Below, in pieces: positions 43,901-52,195 of a stretch of 64,000 nt of DNA (position 1 is its first letter; every line of letters begins with the position of its first letter). Position numbers and translations under genes: made by a program. The DNA lies in contig CAXXPV010000003.1 of the NCBI GenBank assembly GCA_963675935.2, positions 1,488,001 through 1,552,000 of the forward strand, given 5' to 3'. The notes beneath the pieces are model-generated. The model saw only the letters and a program-made list of their open reading frames with translations. It did no database searches and was not told the origin of the DNA. The DNA is from G963675935 sp963675935. GTDB taxonomy: Bacteria > Planctomycetota > Planctomycetia > Pirellulales > Thermoguttaceae.

Positions 43901-45049
43901 ATGCGTCTCCTTCGCTTTTTTGTGGTTGGCGTGCTGGTCGAAGCGACTTGCGCGGGGGTGATGTTTCGTGTGGCCGTGGCCCAAGACTCAACGCCTTCGG
44001 CACTACCGGCGCTCGTGGCGTCGCCGCCGCAGCAGATGCCAGTCTATGGAACGCCGGAAGTGTCTCCCTATCCGTCAACCTCGGCGCCCGAGGTGACGGC
44101 GGCTCTCGCGCCCTACAACGACGTCATGCCCGGCGCCGCGACGCCGGCCAGCGTCTCCAACAACAATAGCGGCGACAATGGCAATGATTCCGGACCGCTC
44201 TACGCGCCCTACGGCAGCCCAGACGCCATGACCGCAGCGCGAGCGGCCGACGCAAACGCCAACGCCGAACGTGCGTATATTGGACGAGAGAATTGGCGGT
44301 GGCAACTCATGCCCACCGGGCTGTTGTATAAAACATATCTGGCCGGAGCTTTCGAGCCGCGAATCGGCAGCACGATCGTGCATGAACGCACCCGCGCCTG
44401 GTTGTGGAACGCCTCGGCCGGCGCGAGGGTCGGAATCGTGCGGTTCGGAACCGACGACCCGCTCTATCCGCAGGGCTGGCAATTGGACATCGAAGGCGCG
44501 GCCTTCCCTCGCCTCGACCTCGAAAACCAGGAAGACATGGTGTCGTGCGACTTTCGCGCGGGCATTCCCTTGACGACTCGCCAAGGCCCTTGGGAAGCAA
44601 AATTCGGCTACTATCACCTCAGTTCCCACCTCGGCGACGAGTATATTTTAACGCACGACGACTACAGGCGAATCAACTACGTTCGCGAATCGTTGTTGCT
44701 GGGCCTTGCCGTGTATCTCAATCCAAGTCTGCGGTTGTATTCGGAGGCCGGCTGGGCTTTTTACACCGACGGCGGCGCGAAGCCCTGGGAATTTCAATTC
44801 GGCGTCGATTTCTCGTCTCCCGAACCAAGTGGGCCGACCGGCGATCCGTTTTTCGCCATCAACGCCCACCTCCGTCAAGAGAACGATTTCGGCGGCAACT
44901 TGAGCGTACAGACCGGTTGGCAATGGCGAGGCCGCACCGGACAACTCTTCCGGCTCGGCATGCAATACTTCAACGGCATGAGCGATCAGCGCCAGTTCTA
45001 CGATTCGTTCGAGGAGCAGATCGGCTTCGGCGTCTGGTACGATTTCTAA
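43901..45049 (+). CDS. Outer-membrane beta-barrel protein, DUF1207-like
   Basis: Signal peptide MRLLRFFVVGVLVEATCAGV, a proline/alanine/serine-rich linker of about 100 residues, then the conserved part starting LMPTGLLYKTYLAGAFEPRI. Alternating strands follow (WEAKFGYYHLSSHLGDEY, LYSEAGWAFYTDGG, GFGVWYDF) and a terminal aromatic residue, as for an outer-membrane barrel. It matches my recollection of DUF1207 proteins, frequent in planctomycetes, function unknown. GTG at 43898 is the other possible start. It ends four bases past the convergent folC stop. Confidence 0.7.
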   Translation: MRLLRFFVVGVLVEATCAGVMFRVAVAQDSTPSALPALVASPPQQMPVYGTPEVSPYPSTSAPEVTAALAPYNDVMPGAATPASVSNNNSGDNGNDSGPLYAPYGSPDAMTAARAADANANAERAYIGRENWRWQLMPTGLLYKTYLAGAFEPRIGSTIVHERTRAWLWNASAGARVGIVRFGTDDPLYPQGWQLDIEGAAFPRLDLENQEDMVSCDFRAGIPLTTRQGPWEAKFGYYHLSSHLGDEYILTHDDYRRINYVRESLLLGLAVYLNPSLRLYSEAGWAFYTDGGAKPWEFQFGVDFSSPEPSGPTGDPFFAINAHLRQENDFGGNLSVQTGWQWRGRTGQLFRLGMQYFNGMSDQRQFYDSFEEQIGFGVWYDF

Positions 45050-46572
45050 TTCGCATTATTCACAACCGTTTCGCCGGCGAAACCGTTTGCCGCGTTTTTG
45101 GCCGAAATCTGACGGCGCATCTCCGAGGCAAGAAAAAACGAACCGGCAATGCAAATCAAATCGTCCGGCTCGGCCAAACCACGCACGGCACTCCATGCCT
45201 CGGCCGGTGTCGCCGCGATCTCCGTCTTCGCCGCGTTCGGCACGTCGCCCTGCAACTCTGTTGCTAATCGCAAAAGCTCCTCCGGCGGAACCCCACGCGG
45301 ATTTTCCTGGTAGCGGGTGAAAATCACGTGATCGAAATGCGCGAGCAATCGCCGCAACATGCCGCGATGGTCTTTTTCTTGCGTCGTGGCGGAAATCAGC
45401 CAACGCTTTTTCGCCGAAAAACTTTCTTCCAGCACCTCGACCAACGCCGCGATCGAGGCGACGTTGTGCGCCGCGTCGAGCACCACCGTCGGTCGCCGCG
45501 CGACCACTTCCACCCGCGACGGCCAAACAACCTCGGCCAATCCGCGACGAACGGCTGCCTCGGGAATCGTCCAACCGGCGCGGCGCAACTCCTCAATCGC
45601 GGCAATCGCCACTGCCGCGTTGGCCGCCTGGTGACAGCCCAGCAAAGCGAGCGAGAGGTCGGAATAAGATGTTGCAGAAGAACCGCGGGCCGTTGGCCCC
45701 CGGCTATTTTTCTTGATGAGAAAATCAAATTTCCCAGAGGCATCCGCCAGTTCCAGATGATGCGGCGGACGATAGTCGAAACCGAAATCGACGCCCAATT
45801 CGACCAGCCGGCAACCCCTTTCCCGGGCGATGCGGCGAATCACCTCGCGGGGCTCGCCAACATCGACGCCGCTGATGACCGGCACGCCGGGCTTGATGAT
45901 TCCCGCCTTTTCGGCGGCAATGGCCGCAAGCGTGGAGCCTAACTGTTTGGTGTGGTCGAAGCTGATGCTGGTGATGATTGACACGCAGGGCGAGCAGACG
46001 TTGGTCGAGTCGAGCCGGCCGCCAAGCCCCACTTCCACGACCGCCGCGCCGGCTCGGCACCGCGAGAAATGACAAAAAGCCATTGCCGTGAGAATCTCGA
46101 AGAAGGTGGGGCCAAGGGGGAAGGGGGAGAGGGGTGGCTCACCCTCCGCCTTCCCCCTTCCGCCTTCCCCCTTATTTTCCCCGTCCATTGCTTCGACGAC
46201 GGGCCGAACCCGATCGACCAGATCGGCCAGTTCGTCGGCCGTGCAGGGTGTGCCGTTCAGGACGATTCGCTCCTCGACTCGTTCGAGGTGGGGTGAGGTA
46301 AATAATCCGGTTCGATAGCCGGCTGCCGAAAGGATGGCCGCCACGAAGGCCGAGGTGGAGCCTTTGCCCTTGGTTCCGGCGACATGGACGATGGGCAGGT
46401 CGTTTTGCGGATTTCCCAGTCGCGCGAGCAATTCCCGCATCCGATCGAGTTTCAAAACCGCTTCGGAGCCGGGCATCGACAGGGTTCGCTCGAAGTCGAT
46501 CCGCTCGACGAGGAATTCTAAAGCGGCATTGCGGCGTTCGGCGGTGCGGTTTGTAGCGATTGCAGAGGTCAT
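45046..46572 (-). CDS. folC: Folylpolyglutamate synthase / dihydrofolate synthase
   Basis: A Mur-ligase-family enzyme that adds glutamate to (dihydro)folate with ATP in the cytoplasm. Motifs: P-loop HVAGTKGKGSTSAF, LFTSPHLERVEERI, FFEILTAMAFCHF, VGLGGRLDSTNV and VVLDAAHNVAS. The enzyme is 508 residues, about 70 more than usual. Part of the excess is two low-complexity insertions: GENKGEGGRGKAEGEPPLSP (46100-46180), encoded by a palindromic repeat, and SRGPTARGSS (about 45680-45710), encoded by a repeat also present at 52057. Both are in frame and lie in loops, so the enzyme may still work. No cotranscribed neighbour. Confidence 0.92.
   Translation of the reverse strand: MTSAIATNRTAERRNAALEFLVERIDFERTLSMPGSEAVLKLDRMRELLARLGNPQNDLPIVHVAGTKGKGSTSAFVAAILSAAGYRTGLFTSPHLERVEERIVLNGTPCTADELADLVDRVRPVVEAMDGENKGEGGRGKAEGEPPLSPFPLGPTFFEILTAMAFCHFSRCRAGAAVVEVGLGGRLDSTNVCSPCVSIITSISFDHTKQLGSTLAAIAAEKAGIIKPGVPVISGVDVGEPREVIRRIARERGCRLVELGVDFGFDYRPPHHLELADASGKFDFLIKKNSRGPTARGSSATSYSDLSLALLGCHQAANAAVAIAAIEELRRAGWTIPEAAVRRGLAEVVWPSRVEVVARRPTVVLDAAHNVASIAALVEVLEESFSAKKRWLISATTQEKDHRGMLRRLLAHFDHVIFTRYQENPRGVPPEELLRLATELQGDVPNAAKTEIAATPAEAWSAVRGLAEPDDLICIAGSFFLASEMRRQISAKNAANGFAGETVVNNAN
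46095..46180. repeat. In-frame palindromic insertion within folC
   Basis: AAGGTGGGGCCAAGGGGGAA and a run of GGGAGAGGGG on one side pair loosely with CCCCCTTCCGCCTTCCCCC on the other. It codes for a flexible Gly/Lys/Glu then Pro/Ser loop. Confidence 0.55.
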
Positions 46573-46909
46573 GATGGGCAGTCATTCTATCCGAATTGGT
46601 TTCCGTTGCGGAGGGCGTGGGTGGTGGCGTTCCTGGAATCGACCGTTTAGCCGGCGAACTTGTTCGCCGCGCTGGTTGACACTCCAAAACGCGCCGGGCA
46701 AGCCCGCCGGCTAAACATTTTTCACGCAATTGCGTTGTTTTCCATATTCCCAGGTCGCTGGGTTCGTGGAGGCGGCTTGAAACATTGCCGCCGGCGTTTT
46801 ATAGTAGAATTCTCACGCTCGATTCTCAACGAGCGAACCTTTGGCGTGCGAGCGACGTAGAACAAGTTACGTCTCCTTATGTCTCCGACGTGGCCTCGTG
46901 AGGTTCCCC
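46573..46909. other. Divergent intergenic region between folC and the ABC ATPase
   Basis: Contains the GTTTAGCCGGCG hairpin repeat at 46645-46716. No gene seen; the rest must carry the promoters for both genes, but none stands out. Confidence 0.45.
46645..46716. repeat. GTTTAGCCGGCGAACTTG hairpin repeat, copy 1
   Basis: GTTTAGCCGGCG on the left pairs with CGCCGGCTAAAC on the right. Relatives are at 59504-59582, 59646-59671 (half) and 62491-62522. Confidence 0.75.
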
Positions 46910-47818
46910 ATGCAGCCGGAAGTCAGCAATCAGCCTGAAGTTATCATCGAAACCAGAAATCTGACCAAGGTTTATCGCGATTTCTGGGGGCGTCAGAAAG
47001 TTCGGGCGTTAAAAGCCTTGGACATGGAAGTTCGCCGGGGCGAAATTTTCGGTCTTTTAGGCCCGAACGGCTCCGGCAAAACCACCACGATCAAACTCAT
47101 TTTGGGGCTGCTTTTCCCCACCAATGGACAAGCTTTGGTCTTTGGCCGAGACGCCACGGAAGTGACCAAAAACGAGCGGATCGGCTACCTGCCCGAGGAG
47201 TCGTATCTTTACCGATTCCTCAACGCCGAGGAGACGCTCGATTTTTACGGCCGGCTATTCAACATGCCGCGTGCCGTGCGGCGGCAGCGCGTGGCCGACC
47301 TGATCGAAATGGTCGGGCTGCAATGGGCCAAGCGGCGCCAGTTGAAAGAATATAGCAAGGGCATGACCCGGCGCATCGGACTTGCCCAGGCCCTGATTAA
47401 CGATCCCGAACTCATCGTGCTCGACGAGCCGACCACGGGCCTCGACCCGATCGGCACCCGCGACATGAAAGACCTCATCCTCAAATTGCGAGACGAGGGC
47501 AAGACGGTTCTCATGTGCAGCCACCTGCTGGCCGACGTGCAAGACGTTTGCGACCGCATCGCCATTTTGTATCAGGGCGAGTTGAAGGAGATGGGCCGGG
47601 TCGATGCGTTGCTGAAGGTTCGCGACGTGACGGAGATTCGGGCCGCCGGCCTAAGCGCCATCGGCCAGGAAGATGTCCGTCAGGCGATCGAGCGAAACAA
47701 CGGACACGTGTTGAACATGGGCAATCCCACCACGACGCTCGAAGAGTTGTTCCTCAAGATCATACACGATAGCGAGGAGCATCCGGGCCGCCGGGTGCGC
47801 GGCGTCGGGGGAGAGTAG
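46910..47818 (+). CDS. ABC transporter ATP-binding protein
   Basis: A single nucleotide-binding domain of 302 residues in the export class: Walker A GPNGSGKTT, Q-loop near YLPEESYLY, signature YSKGMTRRIGLAQ (a variant of LSGGQ common in this branch), Walker B LIVLDEPTTGLDP and H-loop CSHLL. The C-terminal 90 residues are the regulatory extension seen in CcmA/NatA-type proteins. With the permease at 48295 and the companion at 50143 it makes an export unit of unknown cargo. GTGAGG precedes the ATG at 46910. Confidence 0.92.
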   Translation: MQPEVSNQPEVIIETRNLTKVYRDFWGRQKVRALKALDMEVRRGEIFGLLGPNGSGKTTTIKLILGLLFPTNGQALVFGRDATEVTKNERIGYLPEESYLYRFLNAEETLDFYGRLFNMPRAVRRQRVADLIEMVGLQWAKRRQLKEYSKGMTRRIGLAQALINDPELIVLDEPTTGLDPIGTRDMKDLILKLRDEGKTVLMCSHLLADVQDVCDRIAILYQGELKEMGRVDALLKVRDVTEIRAAGLSAIGQEDVRQAIERNNGHVLNMGNPTTTLEELFLKIIHDSEEHPGRRVRGVGGE

Positions 47819-48294
47819 GTTGTCAGTTCAGTTATCAGTTTAGCCCCGGCGCCCACGCCTCGTTGTTACACACAAGTTAATCGAATCAATCAAATTGGAG
47901 CTGAGAAGATCTTTGCATAGGTGTCTTTTCTCTAGCCCAGGCGTTTACGCCTGTGGTTAGGGGCCAAATTATCGTTTTTTCCTTCAGCCCCCTTCAGGGG
48001 GCGATGATGGGCGATTCCAGGCCGTTTTCGCCATGAAACCGCATTGCGCCCCATGAATGGGGCTAAAGAGAAAAGAAAAAATACTGATGGAACCGTTTCC
48101 ACAGGCGTAAACGCCTGGGCTAGAGAAAAGACGCAGAATGCGAAGATTTACTCCAACCGCCAGCTTGTATGTAACAAGGAGGCGCCCACACCGGGAAGGA
48201 AAACGAAACACCGCGTGGGCGCGGCGGCTAAACAGAAAATGTAATGGCCAATCCCTAGCCTCCAGCCCCTAATCCCTAGCCCCTAGTTTCTCTC
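47819..48294. repeat. Nested inverted repeats between the ABC ATPase and permease genes
   Basis: An outer pair (CGCCCACGCCTCGTTGTTAC near 47850 and GTAACAAGGAGGCGCCCAC near 48171) encloses a second (CTAGCCCAGGCGTTTACGCC at 47931 and GGCGTAAACGCCTGGGCTAG at 48104) and an inner one (CCCCTTCAGGGGGC, CCCCATGAATGGGG). No gene. It lies inside what should be one operon and could attenuate or process the transcript. Confidence 0.65.
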
Positions 48295-50130
48295 ATGGTT
48301 GTTGACCCGAATGACGTTGTTCCGTTTTTCGACTGGTTGCTTGGCTGGACCGGGGGCTTGGCTCAGTGGTTGCTGATTATTTTCTGCGTGGCAGTCGGTG
48401 TGTCCGCCTTCGGCTGGCTGGTGGCGGCCGTCCGGCATGGCCCCATTGCGGCATTCCGCATTACCTGGCACGTGCTGGCCAATGCCGCGATCGATCTGAC
48501 GCACATCTCCCCGCGGCGTGTTTGGGCCCTGGCCTATTTGGCTATCCAAGAATCGATCCGCCGCCGCGTCGTGGTGGTGTTCGCCATTTTCATCGTCATT
48601 TTGCTGTTCGCCGGCTGGTATCTCGATCAGGCGAGCATCGACCCTGCCCGGCTCTATCTCGATTTCGTCCTCACGGCAACAAGCTATCTGGTGCTTCTGC
48701 TGTCGCTGTTTCTCAGTTCGCAAAGTCTGCCGGCTGATTTCAAAAGCCACACAATCTACACGGTGGTGACGAAGCCGGTCCGGGCGAGCGAAGTGGTGCT
48801 GGGCCGCATCGTGGGCTTTACGGCCGTGGCCTCCATCTTGCTGGTCGCCATGGGCGCAATTAGCTACGTGTTTGTCCAGCGAGGTCTTGCCCATTCGCAC
48901 ACGCTTTCGTCCGAAGATTTGCAGCCGGTCGAAGGCGCCGTGGCCGTCGGGCCGGCGACGTTGCAGGGCCGCACGGGCATTACGAACCAGCATCGCCACA
49001 AGGTGTTTGTCAGCCCCGCCGCCGAAGGCCGCAAGGAGCAAGGCCGCGTACAGATCGAGCAGCGGCACACGCACGAATTGACAATCCATGAAGAAGACGG
49101 CAAAAAGACTTACGAGCTTGGTCCGGCCGAGGGAATGTTGACGGCCCGCGTGCCTCTTTACGGAAAGATCGCGTTTTTGGATCCCAAGGGCCAGCCCACC
49201 GAAAAAGGCGTGAACGTGGGCGACGAATGGACGTACCGCAGCTACATCCCGGGCGGAACCGAAGCCGCGGCCATCTGGACTTTCGACGGCGTCACCGAAG
49301 AACAATTCCCGAACGGTTTGCCCATCGAAATGACCCTCGGCGTCTTCCGCACCTACAAGGGGAACATCGAGAAGGGCGTGCCGGGCACACTCTGGGTCCG
49401 AAATCCCAAGGCCGACAAGAGCAAGGAAAAGCCCGTTCAGGCGCGGGTGTTCGAGTCGAAAGAGTTCGTGACCGACACCCAGACGATCCCCCGCAAGTTT
49501 CTCGGGACCGACGGCAAGATGCACGACTTGTTCAAGGAGTTTGTCAACGACGGCAAGGTCGAGGTTTGGCTTCAGTGCGCGGCCCCCGCTCAGTATTTCG
49601 GCGTTGCCAAGGCCGATATGTATCTGCGAGCGAAAAACGCCTCGTTCGCGTGGAACTTCATCAAGGGCTATTGGGGCATCTGGCTCCAAACCCTCCTGAT
49701 CATCTCGCTCGGCGTGTTTTTCAGCACTTTCCTCAGCGGGCCGGTGGCGATGATCGCTACGTTGGGCGCCCTGGTCGGTGGTTTTTTCAACGATTTCATG
49801 TACCGGCTGGCTACCCAGCAAACCTACGGCGGCGGACCGTTCGAGTCGTTGTATCGACTTTTAACCCAGCAAAATGTAACCTCGGAATTGCCGCCGGGGC
49901 TTACGAGCACCGTGGTGAAAACCCTCGATCAGCCGGCACAATCCTGCTTGTGGTTGTTGGCCAACATCCTGCCCGACTTCGGCCATTATAGCTTCAGCGA
50001 GTTCGTGGCCAGCGGCTTCAATATCCCCGGCGACACGCTTCTGACGTTCACCTGCCGGGCGTTCGGATTCGTGCTGCCTGCGTTCGTCGCGGCGTACTTG
50101 TGTCTGAAGAATCGAGAGATCGCAAAATAG
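48295..50130 (+). CDS. ABC transporter permease with a large extracytoplasmic domain
   Basis: The product is 611 residues with two hydrophobic segments before residue 130 (LLIIFCVAVGVSAFGWLVAA, VVVVFAIFIVILLFAGWYL), two more up to about 200, a hydrophilic domain of about 270 residues, and three or four segments at the end (LQTLLIISLGVFFSTFLSGP and following). This matches ABC-2-type exporters with a long loop. TKPVRASEVVLGRIVGF is the cytoplasmic coupling region typical of them. Works with the ATPase at 46910. The next gene starts 12 bases downstream. Confidence 0.8.
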   Translation: MVVDPNDVVPFFDWLLGWTGGLAQWLLIIFCVAVGVSAFGWLVAAVRHGPIAAFRITWHVLANAAIDLTHISPRRVWALAYLAIQESIRRRVVVVFAIFIVILLFAGWYLDQASIDPARLYLDFVLTATSYLVLLLSLFLSSQSLPADFKSHTIYTVVTKPVRASEVVLGRIVGFTAVASILLVAMGAISYVFVQRGLAHSHTLSSEDLQPVEGAVAVGPATLQGRTGITNQHRHKVFVSPAAEGRKEQGRVQIEQRHTHELTIHEEDGKKTYELGPAEGMLTARVPLYGKIAFLDPKGQPTEKGVNVGDEWTYRSYIPGGTEAAAIWTFDGVTEEQFPNGLPIEMTLGVFRTYKGNIEKGVPGTLWVRNPKADKSKEKPVQARVFESKEFVTDTQTIPRKFLGTDGKMHDLFKEFVNDGKVEVWLQCAAPAQYFGVAKADMYLRAKNASFAWNFIKGYWGIWLQTLLIISLGVFFSTFLSGPVAMIATLGALVGGFFNDFMYRLATQQTYGGGPFESLYRLLTQQNVTSELPPGLTSTVVKTLDQPAQSCLWLLANILPDFGHYSFSEFVASGFNIPGDTLLTFTCRAFGFVLPAFVAAYLCLKNREIAK

Positions 50131-50142
50131 GAGGGGCTCCCC

Positions 50143-51780
50143 ATGAACTCACGCAATATCTTCGTCAGAAAACTCCTTTATCTCGGGGCCATCGCTCTGT
50201 TGCTCGTGCCGCTGTTCTATCTGAGCCAGCCCGCGACCAGCGCCATGAAAGGGCAAAAGGCTCGCCCAGGCGGCATCCTCTCCCAACTCCGCACCAAGCA
50301 CCATCTCAGCCCGGCGCAGCTCGGCGAGATCGATCCGACCAGCGTCACCATCAAACTGGCCACGTTGGGCCTCCGCGGCGTGGCGGCCAATATCCTCTGG
50401 GAGAAGGCCAACGACTACAAAATGAAGAAGGACTGGACCAACCTCGGCGCCACGCTCAATCAGATCACCAAGGTCCAGCCGAACTTCATCAACGTCTGGA
50501 CCAATCAGGCGTGGAACCTCTCCTACAACGTCTCGGTCGAGTTCGACGACTACCGCGAGCGCTACCGCTGGGTCATCAAGGGCTTCAACTTCCTCGCCGA
50601 AGGCATCAAGTACAACGAGAGCCAGCCCCGCCTGCCCTGGGAAATGGGACGAATGGTCTCGCAAAAGATCGGCAAGGCCGACGAGTCGAAACAGTTTCGA
50701 CGGCTCTTCGCCGACGACATCGACTTCCGCGAGTCCCTCCCCGCCGACATGCGCGACGTCTGCTTGGACTATCGAGGCCGGCCCGACAACTGGCTGGTCG
50801 GCAAGCAGTGGTATGGAAAAGCGGTCGAGATGGTCGAGACCACGGCCACGGGCATGATGGGGCAAAGCCCTCTGATCTACCGATCGAGCGCGCCGATGTG
50901 CCAGATGAACTACGCCGAGGGCGTCGAGAAGGACGGCACTTTCGGCGAGGTCGCGAAAAAAGCCTGGATCGACGCCTCGGCCGACTGGACCCGTTACGGC
51001 GGCGAGTCGATCCCGACCTCGTACAAACGAGAGGACGCCGACGCGCCCATCATGATCCGTCTGAATGACATGGAGCGCGAGGAGGCCGACGCCAAAAAGG
51101 CCCTGGCTGCGCTCGAAGCGATTCAGCCGGGCCTGCGCGACTCGATGATCGCGGAAAAGAAAGCCGCTCTGACCGACACACAGAGGAAGGCTCTCGACAC
51201 TCCGCCCGAAAAACGCGAGGGAAAACAGCACGAAGACGCCGCGAAGGCGGAAGATGCCATTCGCGTCACTCATGACGAGGTCGCCCGGAAAATCGCCGGA
51301 CCGCGCCGCGACGAGGCGAAAAAACTCGCCAAGGAAGCCATCGCCCACGAGCAGCTCGCCTTATACATTCGCCGCTACCGCGACATCGTGAACTTCCCCT
51401 ACTGGCGGTTGAAGGCCCAAGTCGAGCAAGGGCAAGACCTGCTCACCGCCCGCAAACTCATTCACGAAGGCGATCGGGCGTTCTACGAAAACCTTCTGAT
51501 TCCCGCCCGCGACGCATACCGGCAGGGCTTCGAGGCATGGCGCAAGGTGCTCGACACGCACAAAGAGTATGCAACCGACGTGACGACCGGCGAAGACCTG
51601 ATGGAAATGATCGGGAAATACCGAAAGTTGCTTAGCGCGATCGACGAGCCATTCCCCGAGCCGTTCATCCTTCAGGACATCATAGACGCCCAGCAGAAGC
51701 AGTCCGGCACGCCGCCGCCTCCGCCGAAAGACGAGAAGAAATCGACGGAAAAGAAAGAAAAGGCGGAAAAGCAAAAATAG
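50143..51780 (+). CDS. Membrane-anchored companion protein of the ABC exporter, 545 residues
   Basis: N-terminal membrane helix (KLLYLGAIALLLVPLFYLSQ) then a soluble, largely helical protein with RPGGILSQLRTKHHLSPAQL, LGLRGVAANILWEKANDYKM and EPFILQDIIDAQ. The C-terminus is a Lys/Glu tail (KDEKKSTEKKEKAEKQK) preceded by PPPPP. The arrangement ATPase, permease, this protein seems conserved in planctomycetes (from memory). TPR-like helices are possible in the first half. Function unknown; a periplasmic subunit of the exporter is the simplest idea. A hairpin repeat follows. Confidence 0.65.
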   Translation: MNSRNIFVRKLLYLGAIALLLVPLFYLSQPATSAMKGQKARPGGILSQLRTKHHLSPAQLGEIDPTSVTIKLATLGLRGVAANILWEKANDYKMKKDWTNLGATLNQITKVQPNFINVWTNQAWNLSYNVSVEFDDYRERYRWVIKGFNFLAEGIKYNESQPRLPWEMGRMVSQKIGKADESKQFRRLFADDIDFRESLPADMRDVCLDYRGRPDNWLVGKQWYGKAVEMVETTATGMMGQSPLIYRSSAPMCQMNYAEGVEKDGTFGEVAKKAWIDASADWTRYGGESIPTSYKREDADAPIMIRLNDMEREEADAKKALAALEAIQPGLRDSMIAEKKAALTDTQRKALDTPPEKREGKQHEDAAKAEDAIRVTHDEVARKIAGPRRDEAKKLAKEAIAHEQLALYIRRYRDIVNFPYWRLKAQVEQGQDLLTARKLIHEGDRAFYENLLIPARDAYRQGFEAWRKVLDTHKEYATDVTTGEDLMEMIGKYRKLLSAIDEPFPEPFILQDIIDAQQKQSGTPPPPPKDEKKSTEKKEKAEKQK

Positions 51781-51807
51781 ATTCGGCGCCATTGAGAGTC
51801 AAAAAAC

Positions 51808-51934
51808 GCAACCGTTCACGGGTCGGGATGTAGCAGGCACACTCCGTGTGCCGTCCGCTCGGAAGAGCGGATCGCTCGCTGCTGCTGCAAACGGCACACG
51901 GAGTGTGCCTGCTACGGGGGGGGTGAACGGTTAC
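51808..51934. repeat. 127-bp composite hairpin (AACCGTTCACGGG ends, GTAGCAGGCACACTCCGTGT inside)
   Basis: GCAACCGTTCACGGG and GTGAACGGTTAC form the outer ends, as in the 124-bp element at 20905. The inside is GTAGCAGGCACACTCCGTGT (51830) against ACACGGAGTGTGCCTGCTAC (51896). The remaining intergenic part to 52195 has no gene; it includes CGCGGGCCGTTGGCCCACGG (52057), also found inside folC. Confidence 0.7.
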
Positions 51935-52195
51935 CAAAAAGCGAATATCGTTGCGATAGCCTGAGGCTGACAGCCCGTTGAAAAAGTCCCAACTTGGGGT
52001 GGCAGTTGCACTTCCACCCCAACAATGGCGTCATTGGTGATGGAAAGTGCATTCCGCGGGCCGTTGGCCCACGGCTATCCGCTCTTGTCTATCTACCGCA
52101 TCTTTCCATCCATACTCCCCTCTTGCCACCACCCTGCCGTTTCTGCTACACTCCCGCCCCCTTGTCCCTCTCACGCACGACATGGAGGTCGCCCC

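Noticed and set aside
48283..49821. Long minus-strand ORF of 512 codons opposite the ABC permease
   Set aside because: It is the antisense shadow of a GC-rich gene with clear membrane segments. Its translation is His/Gln/Arg-rich without motifs. The same applies to 52031-53368, 53871-55310, 50149-51348, 18518-19615 and 2900-3790.
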